From the NCBI RefSeq assembly GCF_000341025.1, contig NZ_ANBF01000234.1:1-33255 (forward strand): DNA of 33,255 nt, written 5' to 3'. The translations under genes and the position numbers were made by a program. The notes below the pieces were generated by a model. It saw only the letters and a list, made by a program, of their open reading frames with translations. It ran no database searches and had not been told where the DNA came from. The DNA comes from Nocardiopsis salina YIM 90010 (GTDB taxonomy: Bacteria > Actinomycetota > Actinomycetes > Streptosporangiales > Streptosporangiaceae). Below, in pieces: positions 8,477-16,155 of this stretch. Positions within the stretch are counted from its first letter, which is position 1; the number at the start of each line of letters is the position of its first letter.

Positions 8477-8540
8477 TCGGCGGCCACCCCGAGGCACAGA
8501 GCTTCGGGAACGCTGTTCACCGCAGATGAAGGAGATAACG

Positions 8541-9236
8541 ATGATCCGCAAGAGCACACTGACCGTGACCGCCGCCAGTGCCGCCCTGGCCTTCGGCCTC
8601 AGCGCCTGTGGCGGCGACATGGGCGACGACGCCGAGGACGCCAACACCGGTGGTACCGAGGAGACCGAAGAGAACGGGATGGAGAACGGCCAGGAGGAGA
8701 ACGGCGGCGACGAGGCCGCCGCCAACTTCGGCCCCGGCTGTGAAGAGGTGCCCGAGGAGGGTGAAGGCAGCTTCGACGGCATGGCCGAGGAGCCCGTGGC
8801 GACCGCCGCATCCAACAACCCGCTGCTGTCCACACTGACGGAGGCGGTCGAGGAGGCCGACCTGGTCGACACGCTGAACTCCGCCGAGGACGTCACGGTC
8901 TTCGCACCGACCGACGACGCGTTCGACGCGGTGCCCGACGAGGACCTGGACGCTCTCATGCAGGACCAGGAGCAGCTCACCGAGGTCCTCACCTACCACG
9001 TGGTCGAGGGCGTACAGGAGCCCGCCGACCTGGAAGAGGGCACGTTCACCTCGCTCCAGGGCGAGAACGTGACCACCGAGGGCTCCGGCGAGGACTTCAC
9101 CGTCGACGGCGAGGCCCAGGTCGTCTGCGGCAACGTGCAGACCGCGAACGCCAACGTCTACATCATCGACTCCGTCCTCATGCCGGGTGAGGGCGAGGAA
9201 GGCGCCGAGGACGAGGGCGCCGAGGACACCCAGTAA
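8541..9236 (+). CDS. Fasciclin (FAS1) domain lipoprotein
   Basis: A 231-residue lipoprotein related to the MPT70/MPT83 group. ATG 8541 is chosen over 8526 because AAGGAG at 8529-8534 is placed correctly for it. Lipobox LSAC gives lipidation at C23. Residues 25-80 are an acidic Gly/Glu linker. The FAS1 domain spans about 85-215, with the conserved VTVFAPTDDAF (118-128) and YHVV (152-155) motifs and a closing NVYIIDSVLMP. C67 and C196 could form a disulfide like the cysteine pair of the mycobacterial antigens. An acidic tail ends the protein. It lies 64 bases after the oxidoreductase and 116 before sigK, in the same direction. A role in cell-surface adhesion or envelope structure is inferred from the family. 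Confidence 0.92.
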   Translation: MIRKSTLTVTAASAALAFGLSACGGDMGDDAEDANTGGTEETEENGMENGQEENGGDEAAANFGPGCEEVPEEGEGSFDGMAEEPVATAASNNPLLSTLTEAVEEADLVDTLNSAEDVTVFAPTDDAFDAVPDEDLDALMQDQEQLTEVLTYHVVEGVQEPADLEEGTFTSLQGENVTTEGSGEDFTVDGEAQVVCGNVQTANANVYIIDSVLMPGEGEEGAEDEGAEDTQ

Positions 9237-9352
9237 GTTCCGCACCCTGCGGACATGATCGCCCGGGGTGGCCCGTGCGGTGAGGCCGGGTCACCCGGGC
9301 CCCCAGGGGCTCAGGCCCCGGGCCCCCACCACGCCGATCAGGAAGAGAACGC

Positions 9353-9955
9353 ATGGACGAGGAAGCCGTGACCCCGCACCGGGTCGGGGCGAAGGCTCAT
9401 GCGCCCCCCGCCCAGCAGCTCACCGAACTGCTGCGTCTGGTCGCCCGCGGCGACGAGGAGGCCTTCGGGAAGGTGTACGACCTGGTGAGCCCCACCGTCT
9501 ACGGGCTGGTGCGGCGGGTCCTGCGCGACCCGGCCCAGTCCGAGGAGGTGGCCCAGGAAGTACTCGTCGAGGTGTGGCGCTCCGCCTGCCGGTACGACGA
9601 GCGCCGCGGCAGCCCTCAGGCCTGGGTCATGACCCTCGCCCACCGGCGGGCCGTGGACCGGGTCCGCTCCGAGCAGGCGGGGGTCGAGCGTGAACAGCGC
9701 GCCGCCACCGCCGAGGGCACGCGCCCCTACGACGAGGTCTCCGAGGAGGTGACCGACCGTATGGAGCGCGAACGTGTGCGGCGGTGCCTGGAGACCCTGA
9801 CCGAGCTGCAGGGCCAGTCCGTCCACCTGGCCTTCTACGGCGGCTACACCTACCGCGAGGTGGCCCGCCTGCTGTCCACTCCGCTCGGTACCGTCAAGAC
9901 GAGGATGCGGGACGGCTTGATCCGACTTCGAGACTGCCTGGGGGTGGACTGGTGA
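9353..9955 (+). CDS. sigK: ECF RNA polymerase sigma factor, SigK type
   Basis: A 200-residue ECF sigma factor. Region 2 (about 35-105) includes RDPAQSEEVAQEVLVEVW, the usual region 2.1-2.2 pattern, and SPQAWVMTLAHRRAVDRVR for -10 recognition. Region 4 (about 135-195) has the helix-turn-helix YTYREVARLLSTPLGTVKTRMRDGL broken by no gaps. ATG 9353 follows GGAAGAG. The stop overlaps the anti-sigma start as GTGA, so the two are translationally coupled. The SigK assignment rests on sequence character, the coupled RskA-like gene, the fasciclin neighbour and the SigK-like promoter upstream. The gap before it (9237-9352) is very GC-rich, with small inverted repeats such as GGGGC/GCCCC at 9306-9319 that might attenuate read-through. 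No second SigK-like promoter was seen there. Confidence 0.9.
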   Translation: MDEEAVTPHRVGAKAHAPPAQQLTELLRLVARGDEEAFGKVYDLVSPTVYGLVRRVLRDPAQSEEVAQEVLVEVWRSACRYDERRGSPQAWVMTLAHRRAVDRVRSEQAGVEREQRAATAEGTRPYDEVSEEVTDRMERERVRRCLETLTELQGQSVHLAFYGGYTYREVARLLSTPLGTVKTRMRDGLIRLRDCLGVDW

Positions 9956-10704
9956 GGAGAACACTGAGCCAGGACCAGCACACACTCTCGGGTGCCTATG
10001 CCCTGGACGCCCTTCCCCCCGAGGAGAGCGTCCGTTTCGAGGACCACCTCGCCGAGTGCGACGCATGCGTCCAGGAGGTGCGCGGTTTCGCCGAGACCAC
10101 GGCGCGCCTGGCGTCGGCGGCCGCGAGCCCGCCCCCGGAGGAACTGCGTTCCAAGGTGATGTCGGAGATCTCCCGGACCCGCCAGCTCGCCCCGCCTCCT
10201 GCCCGGATCGCCGAACCGCCGCGCCGTTGGGGTTGGGGCACGAGTCTGGCCCTGGCCGCCTGCCTGGTGGTGATCCTGGTGCTGGGCGGGCTCGTCTTCG
10301 ACCAGGTCCGCCAGGTTCAGGAGCTGCGGGAGAACGAGCGCCAGATCGCCGCGGTGCTCTCCGCCCCGGACGCGGTGACCACCTCCGCCGAGGTGGACGA
10401 GGACGTGTCCGCCACGGTGGTGAGCTCACCGAGCACCGGTGATGTCGTCTTCAGCGCCCACGGCCTGCAGGAACTGCAGGACGAGGACTACCAGCTCTGG
10501 CTCACCCGCGACGACGGGTCCGTGTACTCGGCCGGTGTGCTGGACGTCGGCGACGGCGGTGAGGTGTCCCCGATGCTCGCCTCGGTCGAGGACCCCGGCA
10601 CCGAGGGGGTCGCGGTGACCGTGGAGCCCGAGGGCGGCTCCGAACAACCCACGGACGACCCGATGATGGCGATGCCCTTCGACGAGGAGCCCGGCCAGGA
10701 CTGA
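9952..10704 (+). CDS. rskA: Membrane anti-sigma-K factor
   Basis: A 250-residue single-pass membrane anti-sigma factor. GTG 9952 overlaps the sigK stop by four bases (GTGA), which sets the start. The N-terminal anti-sigma domain carries the zinc motif H32-x3-C36-x2-C39. A membrane helix follows at about 97-117 (LALAACLVVILVLGGLVF), then an extracytoplasmic RskA domain from about 140 with DEDYQLWLTRDDGSVYSAGV and a Pro/Asp-rich tail. In the family the cytoplasmic part holds the sigma factor until signal-triggered proteolysis releases it. Its place in the operon ensures stoichiometric production with SigK. All key residues are present. Confidence 0.93.
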   Translation: MRRTLSQDQHTLSGAYALDALPPEESVRFEDHLAECDACVQEVRGFAETTARLASAAASPPPEELRSKVMSEISRTRQLAPPPARIAEPPRRWGWGTSLALAACLVVILVLGGLVFDQVRQVQELRENERQIAAVLSAPDAVTTSAEVDEDVSATVVSSPSTGDVVFSAHGLQELQDEDYQLWLTRDDGSVYSAGVLDVGDGGEVSPMLASVEDPGTEGVAVTVEPEGGSEQPTDDPMMAMPFDEEPGQD

Positions 10705-10710
10705 CCGTCC

Positions 10711-10749
10711 AGGACGTCACCCCCGTGGCTCAGGCGGGGGTGACGTCCT
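10711..10749. terminator. Strong hairpin terminator, rskA / convergent MFS gene
   Basis: AGGACGTCACCCCC (10711-10724) pairs perfectly over 14 bp with 10736-10749 around an 11-base loop. It starts 7 bases after the rskA stop and overlaps the last codons of the convergent MFS gene, whose stop is at 10730. The 3' arm therefore also encodes the MFS C-terminus. Confidence 0.85.
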
Positions 10750-12025
10750 CGGATCGGGGCAGGTTCCGCATCGTCGGTGTGAGGCTGATCAGCGCGGCCA
10801 GGCCCGACACCGCAGCCATCGACAGGAACACCAGCGTGGGCCCGGCCATGTCGAAGACGATGCCGACCGCGAGGATGCCCACCGGCTGGGACACCAGGCA
10901 CAGGAACGACACCGCTCCCAGGACCCGCCCCTGCATGCCGTCGGGGACGGAGGTGGCGATGTACCCGAAGAAGACGGCGTTGACCGCGGGCACGAACGCG
11001 AAGACCGCGCCCACCAACAGCCCGAGACTGAGCACCCCGGGGGTCAGGGCCAGCGCGACCGCGCACACGGGGGCTCCCCAGGCGGCCAGGCGGAAGACCG
11101 TGGAGGGCCGCAGGAACCGCACCACGGCTCCGGCGGCGAGGGCACCCACGAGCCCCCCGGAACCGGCCAGGGACACCGTGAGCCCGATGGTGAAGTCGCC
11201 CGCGCCCTTGCTCTCCGCGGTCGCGATGATCGCCAGGACCGCCCCGGTGCTGGTGAAGGCCAGGTTGAAGCCGACGATCCACGCCATGAGGGGACGCAGG
11301 AGCCGGTTGCGGGCGATCACCCCGAACCCGCCCACGACCCAGGACACCTCCCAGGGGCTCGGGTCCTCGGGCGCGCGGGCCTGCATGGGTCTGCGGATCT
11401 GGAGCACGAGCACCGCCGAGACGAGGTAACTGAACGCCTCGGCGACAAAAGGCAAGGCCCGCCCGAGACCGAAGAGGCCGCCGGCGACCGGCGGCCCGAG
11501 TGCGGTGGTGGAGAAGAAGCGGATCTGGTTCTGTGCGGCGGCCTCGGCCACCTGGGAAGGTGGGACGAGCTGTTTGACCGCGGCCATCGCGACCGGGTTG
11601 GCCACGCCCATGAGCAGGGACGATGACACCGCGACGGCCGACACCACGGGCACCGTCGCGGCGCCGGAGACGACCAGGAGCGCGAACGCGGCCAGCAGCA
11701 CCAGACGGCCGAAGTCGCAGACGAGCAGGACGAACCGGCGGTCGCACCGGTCGGCGATCGAGCCCCCGACCACGGAGGCGACCATCGCCGCGGTGACCTG
11801 GGCGGCGCCGATCGCCCCGGCGTGGGTGGCCGAACCCACCAGGAGCAGCACCAGGAGCGGGTAGGCGACCTCGCCGCTCTCCTTGCCCAGCCCGGCGAAG
11901 AACCGGCTCAGCCACAGCGCCTGGAAATCGCGGTTGCGGAGCAGCGGCGGCTCGGTGCCGGGGGCGGCGGGGTGGCGGCGCGGAGCCGTCCAGTGGAAAT
12001 GGGGTCGCCGTCCGTCCGTGGTCAT
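10730..12025 (-). CDS. MFS transporter (multidrug/siderophore exporter type)
   Basis: A 431-residue major facilitator protein. ATG 12025 (MTTDGRRPHFHW) is chosen because GGGGGGA sits 7 bases upstream on the minus strand; frames extending further upstream give Pro-rich, non-coding-like sequence. The N-terminus LRNRDFQALWLSRFFAGLG opens the first helix, and about 12 hydrophobic segments follow. The loop between helices 2 and 3 has GGSIADRCDRR, a variant of the MFS G-x3-D-R-x2-RR motif. The order and tail resemble MFS_3/EntS-type exporters. Substrate cannot be inferred. Its 3' end overlaps the terminator of the sigma cassette, and its leader contains a nested inverted repeat at 12049-12083. Confidence 0.9.
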   Translation of the reverse strand: MTTDGRRPHFHWTAPRRHPAAPGTEPPLLRNRDFQALWLSRFFAGLGKESGEVAYPLLVLLLVGSATHAGAIGAAQVTAAMVASVVGGSIADRCDRRFVLLVCDFGRLVLLAAFALLVVSGAATVPVVSAVAVSSSLLMGVANPVAMAAVKQLVPPSQVAEAAAQNQIRFFSTTALGPPVAGGLFGLGRALPFVAEAFSYLVSAVLVLQIRRPMQARAPEDPSPWEVSWVVGGFGVIARNRLLRPLMAWIVGFNLAFTSTGAVLAIIATAESKGAGDFTIGLTVSLAGSGGLVGALAAGAVVRFLRPSTVFRLAAWGAPVCAVALALTPGVLSLGLLVGAVFAFVPAVNAVFFGYIATSVPDGMQGRVLGAVSFLCLVSQPVGILAVGIVFDMAGPTLVFLSMAAVSGLAALISLTPTMRNLPRSEDVTPA

Positions 12026-12048
12026 TGTTGTATCCCCCCGCTGCCCTG

Positions 12049-12083
12049 GGTGCCGAGACACGGCCGTGAGAGGCCTCGGCACC
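12049..12083 (-). promoter_or_regulatory. Nested inverted repeat in the MFS leader
   Basis: GGTGCCGAG (12049-12057) and CTCGGCACC (12075-12083) are perfect 9-bp arms. They enclose the 10-bp palindrome CACGGCCGTG at 12059-12068. The structure sits 24 bases upstream of the MFS start. It could be a repressor site or an RNA stem that controls translation or early termination. Confidence 0.5.
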
Positions 12084-12276
12084 TCGGCCGCCGCCGACTC
12101 ACGTGGAGGGGTCACCGGGCACTGAGCGGGAACGGGCCCGGGAGGGGATCCAGGAGGAAGGGGTCCTGGAAGCCATGGCTGAGGGGCGAGACCTGTGCGC
12201 CCCATTATGCGCGTGTTGGCCTTCTACGCGAACCTTTGCCGCATCACGTCCGCGCTGTCCTTCCCGGGACCGCCGT

Positions 12277-13593
12277 TCAGGGACGGGGGCGTGCGAGCCC
12301 CTCGGCCGCGGCCTCCACGGTCCACGGGGTGCGTTCGACCCAGGCCACGACCACGGCAACTGCGAGCGATCCGCCGGCCACGAGCACGTAGGACGGAGCC
12401 CACGTCCCGGCGAGCTCTCCGAGCAGGCCGAACAGGAGCGGCCCGCCCAGGGCCATGGCGCTGCCGGCGCCCTGGACGAACCCGGAGAGCGCCGCTGCCC
12501 CGCCGGGTGTGGTGCTGCGGGTGTTGATCATGGTCATGGTGACGACGAAGAGCCCGCACCCGGTGCCGAGCAGGACCGCCCACAGCGGGGTGAGCTCCGC
12601 CGGCCCCAGGGCGATGCCCGCGTAACCGGCGGCAAACCCGAACAGGCCCACGGCCACGATCGGGAAGGTGTTGGCCGAGCGCACCACGAGGGTGGGTGCC
12701 ACGAGGCCGAAGAGCAGGGCCGTTCCGACCATGAGGGAGACCATCGCACCGGCGTGCGCCTCGGTGCGGCCCGCGTCGGTGAGCAGGCGGGGCAGCCAGG
12801 TGAAGAGCGTGAAGACGTTCCAGCTGACCATCCCGAAGAGCAGTGCGGTGCGCCAGGCCATGCCCACGCGCCACACCGGCCGGGCCAGGGCGGGTGCCGG
12901 GGGCACGGCCCCTGCGCCGGTCCGGGTACCGACCGCGGTGGGGCCGCGCCACTGGGCGGCCCACAGCACGGCGGCGACCATCGCGACGACGGCCCAGGCG
13001 CCGAGCGCGAACCGCCACCCGGCGGCCTCGGCCAGGGGCACGGCAACCAGCGGCGGGAAGAGCGCACCGATGTGGATGGCCACGAGCTGGACGGTGCTCA
13101 GCGCGGCCAGGCGGTCGGGGAAGTACTGCTTGATGAGCGGCGGAAGGACCACGTTGCCGAGTGCGGCGCCGGCCAGCGCGACCCCGGTGAGCACCAGGAG
13201 CGTCCCGGTGTCGGGCGCGAAGGCGCGCAGCGCCTGGCCGACGGCGGTCACGGACATGCTGAGCACGGCCGTGGCCTCGGGGCCGAGGCGGCGCATGATG
13301 GCCGGGGTGACCAGGCCGAACACGGCGAAGGCCACCGGCGGCAGGGTCCCGAACACACCGATGACGGCGGCGCCGAAGCCGAGTTCGCGGCCGACGGTGG
13401 TCAGCAGCGGCGACAGCGACGTCACCACCAGGCGCAGGTTCAGTGCCGCGCAGGCGATGGCGGCGAGGACGAGCACGCGTCCCCGCAGGGTCCCCGGTGC
13501 GGCGGTGGCCGGCGGGGTGTTCGCGGTGGCGGCCCGTACCGACGGTCGGTCGGTGGCCGCAGCGGAGGAAGGTCTCATGGCGACGACGGACAT
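12277..13593 (-). CDS. MFS transporter, CynX/NimT family
   Basis: A 438-residue major facilitator of the cyanate-permease-like CynX/NimT group, which exports or imports small anions and nitroimidazole-type compounds. ATG 13593 is used; ATG 13578 (MRPSSAA) is an equally possible start, as neither has a well-spaced ribosome site. After a 35-residue Ala/Thr-rich N-terminus come ALNLRLVVTSLSPLLTTVGRELG, typical of the family's first helix and loop, and about 12 hydrophobic segments. The centre has a Pro/Ala-rich loop (TRTGAGAVPPAPALARP). The gene is divergent from an Lrp/AsnC regulator with operator-like palindromes between them, so it is a likely target of that regulator. Positions 12026-12276 hold no gene. 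Confidence 0.88.
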   Translation of the reverse strand: MSVVAMRPSSAAATDRPSVRAATANTPPATAAPGTLRGRVLVLAAIACAALNLRLVVTSLSPLLTTVGRELGFGAAVIGVFGTLPPVAFAVFGLVTPAIMRRLGPEATAVLSMSVTAVGQALRAFAPDTGTLLVLTGVALAGAALGNVVLPPLIKQYFPDRLAALSTVQLVAIHIGALFPPLVAVPLAEAAGWRFALGAWAVVAMVAAVLWAAQWRGPTAVGTRTGAGAVPPAPALARPVWRVGMAWRTALLFGMVSWNVFTLFTWLPRLLTDAGRTEAHAGAMVSLMVGTALLFGLVAPTLVVRSANTFPIVAVGLFGFAAGYAGIALGPAELTPLWAVLLGTGCGLFVVTMTMINTRSTTPGGAAALSGFVQGAGSAMALGGPLLFGLLGELAGTWAPSYVLVAGGSLAVAVVVAWVERTPWTVEAAAEGLARPRP

Positions 13594-13721
13594 CCCTGGG
13601 TTTCTCGATGCTCCGTTGCATCACGTCGTGGTCGACCGGCGGCGCCGTTGCCTGCCCCGGAAGGATCTCTTCCTGGCGAGCCAAATACGACCTTTTCACC
13701 TGAATACTAAATGAGCTCCGG

Positions 13722-13731
13722 GTGTATACAC
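13722..13731. promoter_or_regulatory. Perfect palindrome GTGTATACAC
   Basis: A 10-bp perfect palindrome in the AT-rich gap between the divergent CynX-type transporter and Lrp genes. It is a candidate regulator site. Confidence 0.45.
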
Positions 13732-13737
13732 AAACAA

Positions 13738-13752
13738 CCGTATTTAATACGG
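13738..13752. promoter_or_regulatory. Lrp/AsnC operator candidate
   Basis: CCGTATTTAATACGG is a perfect 7+1+7 palindrome, the length and AT-rich centre expected of an Lrp/AsnC site. A further half-site, AAATACG, occurs at 13683-13689 on the transporter side. Placement just upstream of the regulator's own -10 suggests autorepression. Confidence 0.6.
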
Positions 13753-13753
13753 A

Positions 13754-13759
13754 TAGAAT
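13754..13759 (+). promoter_or_regulatory. -10 element, leaderless start of the Lrp gene
   Basis: TAGAAT fits TANNNT and ends 6 bases before ATG 13766. No ribosome site fits between them, so the mRNA is probably leaderless. Confidence 0.5.
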
Positions 13760-13765
13760 GGGCCC

Positions 13766-14248
13766 ATGCCTGATCTCGACGAACTTGATACGGCGATCCT
13801 GGCCGAACTCCAGTCGGACGCACGGAAGACCAACCGGGACGTGGCGGCCGCGGTCGGCGCCTCACCCACCACGACCCTCGACCGCACCCGCGCACTGCGG
13901 GAGAAGGGTGTGATCCGCGGCTCGGTCCTGGACGTGGACCTCGACAGCATCGGACGCCCGGTGCAGGCGCTCATCACCGTGCGCCTCGACCGCCCCTCGC
14001 GGGCCCGAATCGAGGACTTCCGTGACTGGGTGTCCTCACTCCCCGAGACCCTCGCGGTCTTCGTCACCTCGGGCCAGGAGGACTTCATCGTGCACGTGGC
14101 CCTTCCGGACAACAACAGCCTGTACGCGTTCATGGTCGACCGGCTCACCGAACGCCCCGAGGTCGCCGACGTGCGGGCCTCGATCGTCTACGAGCACCTG
14201 CGCAACGACCGTGTGACCCCGGCGAACACCCGGCCCCGGAAGGACTGA
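13766..14248 (+). CDS. Lrp/AsnC-family transcriptional regulator
   Basis: A 160-residue regulator. The N-terminal winged helix-turn-helix spans about 4-52: LDELDTAILAELQSDAR, then NRDVAAAVGASPTTTLDRTRAL, with recognition helix near 29-42. The C-terminal RAM/ligand domain (about 65-140) has the usual beta-alpha-beta-beta-alpha-beta pattern, including TLAVFVTSGQEDFIVHVALPD. Family members form dimers to octamers and sense amino acids or related metabolites. The gene diverges from the CynX-type transporter across a gap holding two palindromes and is followed, 90 bases on, by a DMT transporter, so either transporter may be its target. Start and -10 suggest a leaderless transcript. Confidence 0.93.
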   Translation: MPDLDELDTAILAELQSDARKTNRDVAAAVGASPTTTLDRTRALREKGVIRGSVLDVDLDSIGRPVQALITVRLDRPSRARIEDFRDWVSSLPETLAVFVTSGQEDFIVHVALPDNNSLYAFMVDRLTERPEVADVRASIVYEHLRNDRVTPANTRPRKD

Positions 14249-14338
14249 GGACGCCGGGGGCGGGTCGGGGCGGCCCGGCGGCAGGTCTCTAGGCTGGCCG
14301 GGTCACCCCGCCCGTTCCCGTTCACCCGATTGGCCTCC

Positions 14339-15178
14339 ATGAGCGCACCTGTCGTGGCCGCCGTGCTGGTGGCCGCCCTCCTCCACGCCGCCTGGAACGC
14401 CGTCGCCCACTCCATCAGCGACCGGCTGCTCGGTTTCGCCCTCATCGGCCTGGGCGGCATGGCCGGAACCGCTCCCCTGCTGCTGTTCGTCGGCCTGCCG
14501 CCCCGTGAGGCCTGGCCGGTGCTGGCCGCCTCGGTCGCCGCCCACCTGGTGTACCTGGGCCTGCTCATGCTCTCCTACCGGACCGGGGAGTTCGGGCAGG
14601 TCTACCCCCTGGCCCGCGGTACCGCGCCCTGGGTCGTCGCGCTCATCGGGGCCGTCCTCCTCGGCGAGCGCCTGCCCCCGGACGAGCTCGCCGGCGTCGT
14701 GGTGGTCTCGGTCGGCCTCATGACTCTGGTCCTGGCCGGGGGCGTGCCGAGGAAGGAGCACCTGCCGGCGTTGCTGGCCGCCTTCGCCACAGGGCTCGGG
14801 ATCGCCTCGTACACGGTCATCGACGCCTACGGGGTGCGCCTGACCCAGGACCCGGTCGGTTACATCACCTGGGTGATGCTGCTCCAGGGGCCGGTCTTCT
14901 TCCTCGTGGCGCTGGCCCGGAGGCGCGGGAACCTGTGGGGGCAGCTGCGGCCCATCTGGCGCATGGGGCTCCTGGGCGGGGCGATCAGCGCCGCAGCCTA
15001 CGGGCTCGTGCTGTGGGCTCAGCTGTCGGGGGCCGTCGCCGGTATCGCGGCCCTGCGGGAGACCAGCATCGTCTTCGCGGCGATCCTCGGTGCGATCCTC
15101 TTCAAGGAGCGTTTCGGGGCGGTCCGGGTGGCTGCCTCCACGATCGTCGTGGTCGGGGTCCTACTGCTGGCGACGTGA
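14339..15178 (+). CDS. EamA-family (DMT) transporter
   Basis: A 279-residue drug/metabolite transporter with about ten membrane helices in two EamA repeats. ATG 14339 directly precedes the first helix (VVAAVLVAALLHAAWNAVAHS); LLHAAWNA is characteristic of this group. The end of the first repeat, VYPLARGTAPWVVALIGAVLLGERL, and the end of the second, ALRETSIVFAAILGAILFKERFG, show the conserved Glu-Arg pair of each half. No ribosome site is visible; TAGGCT at 14290-14295 could be a -10. The family exports amino acids, nucleosides or small metabolites. It lies between an Lrp regulator and the amidohydrolase/CoA-ligase pair. Confidence 0.92.
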   Translation: MSAPVVAAVLVAALLHAAWNAVAHSISDRLLGFALIGLGGMAGTAPLLLFVGLPPREAWPVLAASVAAHLVYLGLLMLSYRTGEFGQVYPLARGTAPWVVALIGAVLLGERLPPDELAGVVVVSVGLMTLVLAGGVPRKEHLPALLAAFATGLGIASYTVIDAYGVRLTQDPVGYITWVMLLQGPVFFLVALARRRGNLWGQLRPIWRMGLLGGAISAAAYGLVLWAQLSGAVAGIAALRETSIVFAAILGAILFKERFGAVRVAASTIVVVGVLLLAT

Positions 15179-15224
15179 GTCCGCACGGGCCTACCCGCTC
15201 GTAGCGCACCGAAGGAGCAGCCCT

Positions 15225-15230
15225 TAGGGT
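15225..15230 (+). promoter_or_regulatory. -10 element, probable leaderless start of the amidohydrolase gene
   Basis: TAGGGT ends 7 bases before GTG 15238. An alternative reading is that GAAGGAG at 15211-15217 serves as a ribosome site for GTG 15229. Confidence 0.4.
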
Positions 15231-15237
15231 GTGGCCC

Positions 15238-16143
15238 GTGACACACTCAACGGTCATCGCGGACACCGAGGAGCGCGCCGCCGTGCGCCGGGTGTGGGAG
15301 GACCTCGGGCTCCCCGGACTCGTGGACGTGCACACCCACTTCATGCCGGAGAACGTGCTGCGCAAGGTGTGGGCCTACTTCGACGCCCTGGGCGACGGTG
15401 TCTGGCCCATCACCTACCGCGACGACGAGGACAGCCGCGTCGAACGCCTGCGCTCCTTCGGGGTCCGGCGCTTCACCTCGCTGTTCTACCCCCACCGCCC
15501 CGGCATGGCCCGCTGGCTCAACGGATGGGCCGCCGACTTCGCCGCCCGTACCCCCGAGTGCCTGCGCGGCGCCACCTTCTACCCCGAACCCGACGCCGGC
15601 GACTACACCGAGCAGGCCGTGGCCGATGGTGCACGGGTCTTCAAGGCCCACCTCCAGGTCGGCGCTTACGACCCCCGTGACCCGCACCTGGACCGGGTCT
15701 GGGGTGTGCTCGCCGAGTCCGGCGTCCCGGTCGTCGTGCACTGCGGTTCCGGCCCCCTCGCCGGCCCCTTCACCGGGCCGGGCCCCTTCGCCGACGTACT
15801 GCGCCGCCACCCGCGGCTGACCGCCGTCGTCGCACACGCCGGGTCACCCGAGTACGGTGCGTTCCTGGACCTCGCCGAACGTCACGAGCGGGTACACCTC
15901 GACACCACGATGGTCTTCACCGACTTCACCGAACGCGCAGCGCCCTTCCCGGAGGGCGAGCTGCCCCGGCTGCGCGCGCTCGGTGACCGTGTCCTGCTGG
16001 GCACCGACTACCCCAACATCCCCTACCCCTACCTGCACCAACTGCGCGCCCTCACCCGCCTCGGCCTGGGGCGGGACTGGCTGCGTGCGGTGCTGCACGA
16101 CAACGGCGCCCGCTTGTTCGACCTGCCACCAGCGCGGATGTAG
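15238..16143 (+). CDS. Amidohydrolase-family metal-dependent hydrolase
   Basis: A 301-residue TIM-barrel hydrolase of the amidohydrolase-2 group. GTG 15238 is favoured by the -10 seven bases upstream; GTG 15229 would add three residues. Metal-site signatures run in order: VDVHTHFMP (H32 and H34 on strand 1), FKAHLQVG (possible bridging Lys), VVVHCGSG, VVAHAGSPEY, and LLGTDYPNIPYPY with the catalytic Asp. Members hydrolyse amides or esters or decarboxylate aromatic acids. The acyl-CoA synthetase starts 12 bases after the stop, so the pair is co-transcribed, which suggests that the hydrolase product is a carboxylic acid activated by the ligase. That link is inference. Confidence 0.9.
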   Translation: MTHSTVIADTEERAAVRRVWEDLGLPGLVDVHTHFMPENVLRKVWAYFDALGDGVWPITYRDDEDSRVERLRSFGVRRFTSLFYPHRPGMARWLNGWAADFAARTPECLRGATFYPEPDAGDYTEQAVADGARVFKAHLQVGAYDPRDPHLDRVWGVLAESGVPVVVHCGSGPLAGPFTGPGPFADVLRRHPRLTAVVAHAGSPEYGAFLDLAERHERVHLDTTMVFTDFTERAAPFPEGELPRLRALGDRVLLGTDYPNIPYPYLHQLRALTRLGLGRDWLRAVLHDNGARLFDLPPARM

Positions 16144-16155
16144 AGAGAAGGCACC

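Noticed and set aside
5069-8992. Very long open frame (about 1300 codons) on the minus strand
   Set aside because: It runs antisense across the molybdopterin and fasciclin genes and in another frame over the OmpA gene. The translation is Arg/Gly/Pro-rich with no domains; long antisense frames are expected at this GC content.
9285-9325. Inverted repeats between the fasciclin gene and sigK as a full terminator
   Set aside because: Several short overlapping GC stems are possible but none is long or unique. A full stop here would cut sigK off from the promoter; at most it is an attenuator.
12103-13710. Long plus-strand frames opposite the CynX-type transporter
   Set aside because: The composition is typical of antisense shadows, and the minus strand encodes a full 12-helix transporter.
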